Source of the DNA: Pseudonocardiaceae bacterium
GTDB taxonomy: Bacteria > Actinomycetota > Actinomycetes > Mycobacteriales > Pseudonocardiaceae
Direction of reading: 5' to 3'
Length of the DNA stretch: 64,000 bases
Assembly (NCBI GenBank): GCA_009379815.1
Contig: WHSY01000010.1
Location: 18,677-82,676, forward strand
Shown: positions 8,338 to 15,360 of the stretch, one piece after another
Layout: each line of letters opens with the position of its first letter
How positions within the stretch are numbered: position 1 is the first letter of the stretch
Position numbers and translations under genes: made by a program
The notes under the pieces: generated by a model
The model's input: the letters and a program-made list of their open reading frames with translations, nothing else
What the model was told of the DNA's origin: nothing
Database searches by the model: none

Positions 8338-9219
8338 GTGGCGGTCGCGGTCACGGCACTGACCACGGTGTGTTGTGCCTGGCGGTGGAGCCTGGTCGCC
8401 GGGGGCCTGGGCGTCGACGTACGCCTGCCTTGGGCGGTGGCGGCGTACTACCGGTCCCAGTTCCTCAACACGACACTGCCGGGCGGCGTGGTCGGCGACG
8501 TGCACCGCGGTGTGCGGCAGGGCCGCGACGTCGGTGTGATGGGCCGGAGCCTGCGGTCGGTCGCGTGGGAGCGCACCCTGGGCCAGGCGGTACAGATCGT
8601 GCTGACGGGGCTCGTACTGCTCGTACTGCCGTCGGCGGCGCGCTCGATCGTCCTGGTCGCGGTGGTAGTGGTGGCGGCGGCCGGGGTGGCGGTAGCCGGC
8701 GTCGTACTGGTGGCCAAGGTTGTGCCTCGTGGCGGGCAGTCCCGCGGCGGGCGGTCCCGTGACATGCCCGGGCTCGGGGGCCGGATCGTACGGACAGTAG
8801 CTGACGACCTCCGCAACGTCCTGGTCGTAAGCAGGGCGTGGCCGGGCATCGTGCTCGCGTCGGGCGTGGCCGCGACCGGCCACGTGGTGATCTTTCTGGT
8901 CGCCGCGCGGGCCGCCGGAACCGATGCTTCGGCGGCACAGGTCCTGCCGCTGGCGATGATCGTGCTGCTGGCATCGGCCATCCCGATGAACATCGCCGGG
9001 TGGGGGCCGCGTGAGGGTGTCGCCGCCTGGGTGTTCACTGCGGCAGGTCTGGGCGCGGCACAGGGGGTCACGACTGCGGTGTTGTACGGCGTGCTGGTGC
9101 TCGTCGCCACGCTGCCCGGAGCGGCCGTACTGGTCGCGGCCCGGCAGCTGCGGGAGGCCGGCCGCCAGGGAGCTTCGCGTCCTGACGATCAGCGGCTGGA
9201 AGGTGCGACGCTTGGCTGA
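8338..9219 (+). CDS. LPG-synthase-type (YbhN/UPF0104) integral membrane protein, start unclear
   Basis: At least 293 aa with about seven membrane helices and the family signature 'QFLNTTLPGGVVGDVHR'. Later blocks include 'LPLAMIVLLASAIPMNIAGWGPREG', typical of the N-terminal flippase-like domain of lysylphosphatidylglycerol synthases; the aminoacyl-transfer domain is absent, so a lipid-transport role is likely. The coordinates start at the first standard start codon (GTG 8338), but convincing coding sequence including a first helix ('AAILAVLVGRLG') extends back to about 8152 in the same frame without ATG, GTG or TTG. An ATG at 8120 overlapping the glycosyltransferase stop lies in another frame, so a frameshift or rare start codon is likely. 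Confidence 0.75.
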   Translation: MAVAVTALTTVCCAWRWSLVAGGLGVDVRLPWAVAAYYRSQFLNTTLPGGVVGDVHRGVRQGRDVGVMGRSLRSVAWERTLGQAVQIVLTGLVLLVLPSAARSIVLVAVVVVAAAGVAVAGVVLVAKVVPRGGQSRGGRSRDMPGLGGRIVRTVADDLRNVLVVSRAWPGIVLASGVAATGHVVIFLVAARAAGTDASAAQVLPLAMIVLLASAIPMNIAGWGPREGVAAWVFTAAGLGAAQGVTTAVLYGVLVLVATLPGAAVLVAARQLREAGRQGASRPDDQRLEGATLG

Positions 9220-9904
9220 CCGTCCGTACACCCTGCTCAGCTGCGGCATGTCGATCGACGGGTACCTCGACGACATGTCGCCCGAACGACTGATCCTGTC
9301 CAACGACGCCGACCTCGACCGGGTCGACGCGGTACGCGCCAGCTGCGACGCGATCCTCGTCGGTGCCGCGACCGTACGCAACGACAACCCACGGCTGCTG
9401 GTGCGCAGGCAGGCGCGGGTGGACGAGCGGGTAGCAGGGGGCCGCACGCCCACGCCGATCAAGGTGACCGTGACCGCGCAGGCGCGGCTGGACCCGTCGG
9501 CCGACTTCTTCGCCGCCGGCGATACCGAGAAGCTCGTCTACTGCACCAGCGGCACCGTGTCGCAGGCACGTGACCTGGTCGGACACATGGCGACCGTGAT
9601 CGACGGCGGGCAGCCGGTCGTGATGCGTCGGGTGAGCGAGAACCTCTACTCCCGCGGCGTGCGGCGCCTGATGGTCGAGGGCGGCGGGGCCGTGCACACC
9701 CAGTTCCTCACCGCCGGACTCGCAGACGAGCTTCACCTGGTCGTCGCGCCGTTCTTCGTCGGCGACTCCCGGGCTCGGCGGTTCGTCGAAGACGGCCAGT
9801 TCCCATGGAATCCGGAACGGCGCGCGACGCTGGTGGACGTGCGCCGGATCGACGACGTCGTAGTCCTGCGGTACGCGCTGTCACCACGCTGCTGTCCGGA
9901 CTGA
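9212..9904 (+). CDS. RibD C-terminal / dihydrofolate-reductase-family reductase
   Basis: About 230 aa of the NADPH-dependent RibD_C (DHFR-like) family, which reduces pyrimidine intermediates in riboflavin synthesis. Motifs in order: 'SCGMSIDGYLDD', 'AILVGAATVRNDNPRLLVR', 'VTVTAQARLDP', 'RLMVEGGGAVHTQFL' and 'ADELHLVVAPFFVGD'. The TTG at 9212 is preferred because GGAAGG (9198-9203) lies 8 nt before it; GTG 9203 is the alternative. No RibD deaminase domain is fused. Coming last in an operon with a PTPS-like protein and a glycosyltransferase, it probably reduces a pterin- or pyrimidine-type intermediate rather than serving ordinary riboflavin synthesis. Confidence 0.85.
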   Translation: MADRPYTLLSCGMSIDGYLDDMSPERLILSNDADLDRVDAVRASCDAILVGAATVRNDNPRLLVRRQARVDERVAGGRTPTPIKVTVTAQARLDPSADFFAAGDTEKLVYCTSGTVSQARDLVGHMATVIDGGQPVVMRRVSENLYSRGVRRLMVEGGGAVHTQFLTAGLADELHLVVAPFFVGDSRARRFVEDGQFPWNPERRATLVDVRRIDDVVVLRYALSPRCCPD

Positions 9905-9961
9905 GCAGGGCGGCGCGATCCACCGGACCCGCCGGTCGCGACGATCCGAGACGACTCTCGT

Positions 9962-10732
9962 TCATGACGTCTGGGTCCTCTCGGCGATGAAGGCGAACTT
10001 TCGGACCCGCCCTTCCCGCAGCCAGTCGCTCCAGAGCCGATGGGCAGCCAGCAGTTCATCCAGGCTGCGGCGTCCGAGCTGTGCGGCAATTTCTGACTCT
10101 TCGGCGGCAAACGCATTGATCAACGAATCGACCATGGTGCGGTGGGATCGACTGCATTCGCCTTGCCAGCGAACCCGTAGCCCGGCCCGCTGCAAGCAGG
10201 AAAGCATATCCGGCAGCGGAGTGAGCATTACCGTGTCGGCGTCGGGCATGCTTTCGCGTTCCGCCGCCGTCAGCGGTTGGCCCTCCTCCATGGTGAAGAC
10301 GAAGCGCCCGCCGACGGCTATCGCCGAGCATATCTCGTGGAGCAGGGTCTCCTTGTCGGGAAAGGCGAGCATGGTTTCCAGCAGCAGTACCACGTCGAAG
10401 GGGCCGGCAGGAATGGGGGGGACCGGCGAGACCTCGAAGCGACAGGCCAGGTCGCCGGCGCGCTCACGCGCGATGTCAATGGCACTGGAACTGACGTCCA
10501 CTCCCACATACGTGCATCCCAGTTCCCGCGTGATGAACCGTCCGGGCCCGGCCACTCCGCAGCACAGGTCCAGCACAGAAACCCCGGGCGTGATGCCGGC
10601 CGCAACGGCCAGGGACAGGATCTCGCTGGCACGCATGAAGCCTTCCTGACCGACGAACTCACCAGGGGCGTACGCCGACAGGCGGGACCGCCGCAAGGCC
10701 CCGTCAAGAACAGCGCGCTCGTCCCGCCTCAT
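9962..10732 (-). CDS. Class I SAM-dependent methyltransferase
   Basis: 256 aa with the SAM-binding motif I 'VLDLCCGVAGPGRF' near residues 53-66, an acidic residue after strand beta2 ('YVGVDVSSSAIDIAR') and 'FDVVLLLETMLAFPDKE' as motif II/post-II. It resembles Methyltransf_11/25 enzymes acting on small molecules or lipids. Its ATG overlaps the stop of the upstream CDP-alcohol phosphatidyltransferase by 4 nt, so both form one - strand operon inside the pterin/glycolipid cluster. It converges on the RibD-like gene. Confidence 0.85.
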   Translation of the reverse strand: MRRDERAVLDGALRRSRLSAYAPGEFVGQEGFMRASEILSLAVAAGITPGVSVLDLCCGVAGPGRFITRELGCTYVGVDVSSSAIDIARERAGDLACRFEVSPVPPIPAGPFDVVLLLETMLAFPDKETLLHEICSAIAVGGRFVFTMEEGQPLTAAERESMPDADTVMLTPLPDMLSCLQRAGLRVRWQGECSRSHRTMVDSLINAFAAEESEIAAQLGRRSLDELLAAHRLWSDWLREGRVRKFAFIAERTQTS

Positions 10733-11499
10733 GGCGAAGCCAGTCGTGATGGGATCGACCGCGGTTGGCGCTGTACGCCTGGGAGAAAGCGGGGTTCAGT
10801 GCGTCCGGCGGCCCCGGCGTACCGGTGGCGCCACAACCACCACACGTCCCGGCCGAACGACTCGGCCAGCAGCGCAAGCGCGACGGCGAGAGCGGTGTAC
10901 GTCAACGTGCGCGGTACGACGTCAGCTGCCGCGACGGTCAGCACGATGCCTTGGGTCGCGGCTACCACCTTGCGCCAGTAGCGAGGTGGTAGCTGCCTGC
11001 GCAGCCAAGGAAGCCCCCAGCCGGCCACTGCGAACACGTAGCGCGCCGCGCCGATCGCGAGCACCCACCCGCCGATCGAGAGCGCGACGTACACCCCGAG
11101 GACCAGGATGAGGAACGCGTCGACCTCCCCGTCGAACCGCGCACCGAACATCGACGCCGTGCCTGTGCGCCGTGCGACCCAGCCATCGACCGCGTCGAGC
11201 ACGAGCGCGGCGAATGCGAGTGCCACCAGGGTTGTCACGGCTGGCAGCTGCAGGAACGAGTCTGTGACCAGCGCCGCGACACCACAGGCGAAGGTGGCCC
11301 GGGTGAGCGTCACCAGGTCGGCCGGCCCCAGGGCGTCGACACCACCACTGGCCAGGCTGCGAGCTACCGCCGCGTTCGTGACGGCGCCGCAGGTGAGTCC
11401 GACGGCCCAGCCGACAGCGCTCAGGCCGACGATCACCTCGAGTGCGGCGAGCAGCGCCACCTGCGCGATCAGGCCTACCGCCGGGCCGCTTCGACGCAT
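10729..11499 (-). CDS. CDP-alcohol phosphatidyltransferase family membrane protein
   Basis: The active-site consensus DG-x2-AR-x8-G-x3-D-x3-D is matched exactly, from 'DGWVARRTG' through 'GARFDGEVD', within a six-helix membrane protein of ~256 aa. Such enzymes couple a CDP-activated lipid or alcohol to a second alcohol. The ATG at 11499 has GGGAGG upstream; another ATG at 11523 is possible but weaker. The C-terminal ~25 residues are hydrophilic and basic. It leads the two-gene - strand operon with the methyltransferase and diverges from the MDR dehydrogenase. The alcohol acceptor is not predictable. Confidence 0.85.
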   Translation of the reverse strand: MRRSGPAVGLIAQVALLAALEVIVGLSAVGWAVGLTCGAVTNAAVARSLASGGVDALGPADLVTLTRATFACGVAALVTDSFLQLPAVTTLVALAFAALVLDAVDGWVARRTGTASMFGARFDGEVDAFLILVLGVYVALSIGGWVLAIGAARYVFAVAGWGLPWLRRQLPPRYWRKVVAATQGIVLTVAAADVVPRTLTYTALAVALALLAESFGRDVWWLWRHRYAGAAGRTEPRFLPGVQRQPRSIPSRLASP

Positions 11500-11584
11500 G
11501 AGCACCGTGCCTCCCGGATCCATGAGTACAGCAGTTGTACGAGCATTGTTAGTGTTCGGTTCACGGAGGCGAGGTGAACGGCCT
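11500..11584. promoter_or_regulatory. Divergent promoter with GTACA-N5-TGTAC palindrome
   Basis: The gap between the divergent CDP-alcohol phosphatidyltransferase and dehydrogenase genes holds a perfect inverted repeat GTACA-GCAGT-TGTAC at 11526-11540. That is a plausible operator for a dimeric regulator serving both operons. GGAGG at 11565 precedes the dehydrogenase. Similar GTAC half-sites occur in the other divergent region of this cluster (6441-6460). Confidence 0.4.
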
Positions 11585-12565
11585 GTGCGGGGTGAGGCGT
11601 GGGCGTTCTGGGTGCGCGAGCCAGGTGCGGGCGAGATCCGGCCGGTCCTGTTGCCCGAGCCAGGCGCGGGCGATGTCGCCGTGCGCACCGTGCGTTCTGG
11701 GATCAGCCGGGGCAGCGAGACTCTCGTGTTCCAAGGCGGCGTCCCGGAGAGCCAGTACGGCGCGATGCGCGCACCCTTCCAGGAGGGAGACTTCCCGGGG
11801 CCGGTCAAGTACGGCTACCTCAGTGTCGGTGTCGTGGAACACGGCCCGCCGGCACTGCGCGGCCGCACCGTCTTCTGCCTGTATCCGCACCAGACCGCCT
11901 ACGTGGTGCCGGCCCGGGCAGTAGTCCCCGTGCCCGACGACGTGCCACCGGAGCGGGCGGTACTCGCCGGAACCGTGGAGACTGCCGTCAACGCCCTGTG
12001 GGACGCCGCACCACTAGTCGGTGACCGGGTCACCGTGGTGGGTGCCGGCATGGTCGGCTGCTGCGTTGCGCGCCTCCTGACAAGGTTTCCCGGCCTAGAG
12101 GTCACCGTCGTCGACATCGACCCGGCCAAGGCCGATGTAGTGACCGGGCTGGGGGCGGACTTCGCGTTTCCTGCGGATGCCGCAGACGGCCGCGACCTCG
12201 TCATACACACCAGCGCCACCTCTGCCGCACTCCAGCTTTCGCTGGACCTGCTAGCCCGGGAGGGCAGCGTCGTCGACCTGTCCTGGTACGGCAATGCCGA
12301 GGTTCGACTGTCGCTCGGGGGTGCCTTTCATTCCGGGCGCCTGGGTATCCGTGCCAGCCAGGTCGGGACGGTCTCCCCCGCCCGGAGTGGCAGTCGCACC
12401 GCCGCCGACCGGCTGGCGCTCGCACTGGCTCTGCTGCGCGACCCCGGCTTCGACGCGCTCATCACCGGCGTGTCCACCTTCGACGAGTTGCCCGCCGTGA
12501 TGTCGCGGCTGGTAGCCGGGCAGCTGCCTGCGCTGTGCCACACCGTCAGCTACGGCAAGGGGTGA
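11585..12565 (+). CDS. MDR-family (zinc-type alcohol dehydrogenase-like) oxidoreductase
   Basis: About 326 aa. An N-terminal GroES-like domain ('SGISRGSETLVFQGGVPE') is followed by a Rossmann domain with the NAD(P) motif 'VTVVGAGMVGCCVARLL' and an acidic residue after beta2 ('VTVVDIDPAKADVV'). The canonical catalytic-zinc Cys/His set is not obvious; the sequence resembles the BchC-like branch of MDR enzymes that act on tetrapyrrole-type or complex substrates. The GTG at 11585 gives a family-typical length; the frame extends upstream to an ATG at 11522 that would collide with the divergent gene. It is followed 7 nt later by a methyltransferase. Confidence 0.8.
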   Translation: MRGEAWAFWVREPGAGEIRPVLLPEPGAGDVAVRTVRSGISRGSETLVFQGGVPESQYGAMRAPFQEGDFPGPVKYGYLSVGVVEHGPPALRGRTVFCLYPHQTAYVVPARAVVPVPDDVPPERAVLAGTVETAVNALWDAAPLVGDRVTVVGAGMVGCCVARLLTRFPGLEVTVVDIDPAKADVVTGLGADFAFPADAADGRDLVIHTSATSAALQLSLDLLAREGSVVDLSWYGNAEVRLSLGGAFHSGRLGIRASQVGTVSPARSGSRTAADRLALALALLRDPGFDALITGVSTFDELPAVMSRLVAGQLPALCHTVSYGKG

Positions 12566-12572
12566 CATTGGT

Positions 12573-13397
12573 GTGACGACCGGACAGGTCCGGGCCAGCG
12601 CCGAGTGGCTGGCCTTGCGGGAGCCCGCCGACTCGGCAGCCCGGGCCACCGAGCTCGTTGCGGAGGTCCGGTCGTACCTGCCGACCGCCGGCGGGGTGGC
12701 CGTTCACGACCTCGGGTGTGGCACCGGCTCGATGGCCCGGTGGCTCGCCGTGCAGCTGACCGGACCCCAACACTGGGTGATGTACGACAGGGATGCCGAG
12801 CTGCTCACCCTCGCCGCCGCGCATCCACCGGGCGAGGCCTCCGACGGTGCCCCGGTCACCATCGCGACCCGTCGGCGCGACGTCACCCGGCTGGACCCGC
12901 AGGAGCTGGCGGGCGCAACCCTCATCACCGCCTCTGCGCTGCTGGACATGATGACCGCGGAGGAGCTCGAACGACTGGTCGCCACCTGCGCCCGAGCGGG
13001 CTGCCTCGTTCTGATCACCCTCAGCGTCGCCGGTCGGGTCGACCTCACGCCCAGCCATCCGTTCGACCAGTACGTCAGCGACGCGTTCAATGCCCACCAG
13101 CGACGCACCGTCGGCGGCCGAAGGCTTCTCGGCCCCGACGCGATCGGTGCCGCGGCAGACGGCTTCACCGGGCTGGGCGTCGACGCCCTGGTCCGACCAA
13201 GCCCATGGCGGCTCGGTCCCGGCCAGGCCACCCTGGCAGTGGAGTGGTTCACCGGGTGGCTGGCCGCGGCATGCGAGCAGCGACCGGAGCTTGGCGCCGT
13301 CGCCCACCCTTACGCACGGCGACGCTTGGCCGATGCAGCCGCCGGCCGGCTGTCCGTCGCGGTGCACCACCAGGATCTGCTGGCGCGGCCGAGATGA
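12573..13397 (+). CDS. SAM-dependent methyltransferase-like protein
   Basis: 274 aa with the SAM motif 'VAVHDLGCGTGSMARWLA' near residues 46-63 and 'HWVMYDRDAELL' as the post-motif acidic segment. A polar C-terminal region ends in 'VHHQDLLARPR'. It starts at GTG 12573 with AAGGGG upstream, 7 nt after the dehydrogenase stop, so the two are almost certainly co-transcribed. This is the second methyltransferase of the cluster and the last gene that clearly belongs to it. Confidence 0.8.
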   Translation: MTTGQVRASAEWLALREPADSAARATELVAEVRSYLPTAGGVAVHDLGCGTGSMARWLAVQLTGPQHWVMYDRDAELLTLAAAHPPGEASDGAPVTIATRRRDVTRLDPQELAGATLITASALLDMMTAEELERLVATCARAGCLVLITLSVAGRVDLTPSHPFDQYVSDAFNAHQRRTVGGRRLLGPDAIGAAADGFTGLGVDALVRPSPWRLGPGQATLAVEWFTGWLAAACEQRPELGAVAHPYARRRLADAAAGRLSVAVHHQDLLARPR

Positions 13398-13429
13398 CAT
13401 GCGGTCAATCCGCCGTTGCGGCGCAGGTG

Positions 13430-14482
13430 CTACCGGGTGAAGGTGCGCGCGGCGTCGAGCAGCACGGCGTTCTCGTCCGGGGAGCCCACGGTGACCCGCA
13501 CGCCGTCCCCGGCGAAGCCGCGCACCACCACCTTGTGGTCCAGGCAGTGCTCGCAGAAGGCGGTGGTGCGGTCGCCCAGCGGCAACCACACGAAGTTGGA
13601 GTGCGACTCGGGTACCTCGTAGCCGGCATCGATCAGTGCATCTCGCACCCGGTCGCGCTCGACGGCGATGTCGCCGCAGCGCGCCAGCATCTCGTCGGCG
13701 GCGTCGAGGCTGGCCAACGCCGCGGCCTGCGCCACGGAGTTGACGGAGAACGGCACGTACACCTTGCGCAGCGCCTCGGCGACCGGTTCGGAGGCGACGC
13801 AGTAGCCCACCCGCAGCCCGGCCAGGCCGTAGGCCTTGGAGAAGGTGCGCAGCACGGCCAGGTTGTCGCGGTCGAGGGCCAGCTCGACCCCGTCGGGGAC
13901 GTCGGAATCGGAGACGAACTCGCGGTAGGCCTCGTCGAGCGCCACCAGCACCCCGTCGGGCACCGCATCGAGGAAGCGCTCGAGCTCGGCGCGGCGCACC
14001 GCGGTGCCGGTGGGGTTGTTCGGGTTGCAGACGAACACCAGCCGGGTATCCGGGGTGATCGCCGCGAGCATGGCGTCGAGGTCGTGGACGTGGTCGGCGC
14101 GCAGCGCGACGGTGCGCTGCTGTGCGCCGCTGACCTGGGTGACGATCGGGTACGCCTCGAACGAGCGCCACGCGAAGATCACCTCGTCGGCCTCGGTACA
14201 GGTGGCCTGCACCAGCTGCTGGCACAGCATCACCGATCCGCAGCCGACCGCCAGCCGGGAAGCCGGGACGTCGAGCCGGGCCGACAGTGCTTCCACGAGC
14301 GCCGTGCACGCGGTGTCGGGGTAGCGGTTGACGGCAGCGCCGGCGTCGGCGATCGCGGCGACCACGCTGGGCAGCGGGCCCGCGGGGACCTCGTTGCTCG
14401 CCAGCTTGATCGCACCCGTGACGGTGCGGCCGGGCACGTAACCGGGTAGCGCCTCGAGGGCGGCACGGGTGCGCGCGGTCAT
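13430..14482 (-). CDS. Class I/II aminotransferase (HisC/phenylalanine aminotransferase type)
   Basis: 350 aa, PLP-dependent, fold type I. Motifs: 'IKLASNEVPAGP', 'VFVCNPNNPTGT', the Asp-x-x-Tyr of 'VALDEAYREF', the PLP-lysine in 'TFSKAYGLAGLRVGY' and 'VRVTVGSPDEN' at the end, where the phosphate-binding 'RITxG' motif normally lies. Length and sequence fit histidinol-phosphate aminotransferases and the related Pat aromatic aminotransferases of actinobacteria; without other his genes nearby, the Pat-type role (phenylpyruvate/aromatic amino acids) is somewhat more likely. Its 3' end lies 32 nt from the methyltransferase, in convergent orientation. Confidence 0.88.
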   Translation of the reverse strand: MTARTRAALEALPGYVPGRTVTGAIKLASNEVPAGPLPSVVAAIADAGAAVNRYPDTACTALVEALSARLDVPASRLAVGCGSVMLCQQLVQATCTEADEVIFAWRSFEAYPIVTQVSGAQQRTVALRADHVHDLDAMLAAITPDTRLVFVCNPNNPTGTAVRRAELERFLDAVPDGVLVALDEAYREFVSDSDVPDGVELALDRDNLAVLRTFSKAYGLAGLRVGYCVASEPVAEALRKVYVPFSVNSVAQAAALASLDAADEMLARCGDIAVERDRVRDALIDAGYEVPESHSNFVWLPLGDRTTAFCEHCLDHKVVVRGFAGDGVRVTVGSPDENAVLLDAARTFTR

Positions 14483-14600
14483 CGTCGGCCCTCCTGCTCC
14501 GCCCCGGTCTCCCGCCGCGGCAGCTCCAGCCTAGGGTCGGTGACCGACGTCCCACCCGCCTGGTGCGCAGTCCGGTCGGATCGAGTGGTTCAGTGGTGTT

Positions 14601-15317
14601 ATGACACAGCGGCGCACCGAGCAGGTACCGATGCCGGACGGTAGCGAGCTGCGACTGACGGTCGTCGAGCCCGACCCTGCCCACCGGAGCGGGGTGATTC
14701 GGGGTGGCATCGTCGTGGTGCACGAGGCGCGCGGCGTCACCGACGCCGTCCGCAATCTGGCCGAGGGTCTCGCCGCCGAGGGCTGGCTGGTCGTGGTGCC
14801 CCACCTCTACCATCGCGACGGCGCCGACGAGCTTCCCGCTGACGGCGATCGCGACCAGCTGCGCGACCAGGTGCAGCGGTTGTCGGCCGACTCCGTGCTC
14901 GCCGACACCGACGCGTCGTTCCGCTGGCTGGCCGGGCGCCAGGTCAGCGCCGACCGGATGGGGGTGGTCGGCTTCGGGCTCGGCGGCAGCATCGCGCTGA
15001 TCGTCGCGGCGCGGCGCGATCTCGGGGCCGCGGTCAGCGTGGCGGCGGGCGGGATCATCACGCCGCTGTCGGACACGTTGCCACCACTGGTCGAGGCGGC
15101 TGTCGAGCTGCGCTGTCCCTGGTTGGGGATCTTCGGTGCTGACCGGCAGGTGCCCGAGGAGGAGGTGCACAAGCTGCGCGACGCGGCTGCGTGCGCCGAC
15201 GTCGCGACGGATCTGGTGTACTTCCCCGCCGACGACCACCGGTTCGACGACGACCAGGCCGGCATCCGGGAGGCGTGGATGCGCACGTTGAACTGGTTCG
15301 ACTCCCACATGCGCTGA
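14601..15317 (+). CDS. Dienelactone hydrolase family protein, nucleophile replaced by Gly
   Basis: 238 aa with the overall pattern of carboxymethylenebutenolidase-type alpha/beta hydrolases: 'GGIVVVHEARGVTDAVRNLA', 'VVPHLYHRDG', the elbow 'VVGFGLGGS', 'FGADRQVPEEEV' (catalytic Asp) and 'YFPADDHRF' (catalytic His). The nucleophile elbow normally reads G-x-C-x-G, but the central residue here is Gly126 (codon GGG). The enzyme should therefore lack classical hydrolase activity unless another residue substitutes. A start at ATG 14601 fits the conserved N-terminus. It lies 43 nt upstream of the acetoacetyl-CoA synthetase. Confidence 0.8.
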   Translation: MTQRRTEQVPMPDGSELRLTVVEPDPAHRSGVIRGGIVVVHEARGVTDAVRNLAEGLAAEGWLVVVPHLYHRDGADELPADGDRDQLRDQVQRLSADSVLADTDASFRWLAGRQVSADRMGVVGFGLGGSIALIVAARRDLGAAVSVAAGGIITPLSDTLPPLVEAAVELRCPWLGIFGADRQVPEEEVHKLRDAAACADVATDLVYFPADDHRFDDDQAGIREAWMRTLNWFDSHMR

Positions 15318-15360
15318 CCCCGGGGATGACCCCGCGCCGGTGAGCGGCTAGAACGGTGGG

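Noticed and set aside
14483..14600. Riboswitch or attenuator ahead of the dienelactone-hydrolase-like gene
   Set aside because: No conserved structured motif could be recognised by eye.
12546..15308. 920-codon - strand open frame
   Set aside because: Shadow of the methyltransferase, aminotransferase and hydrolase genes; no motif on this frame.
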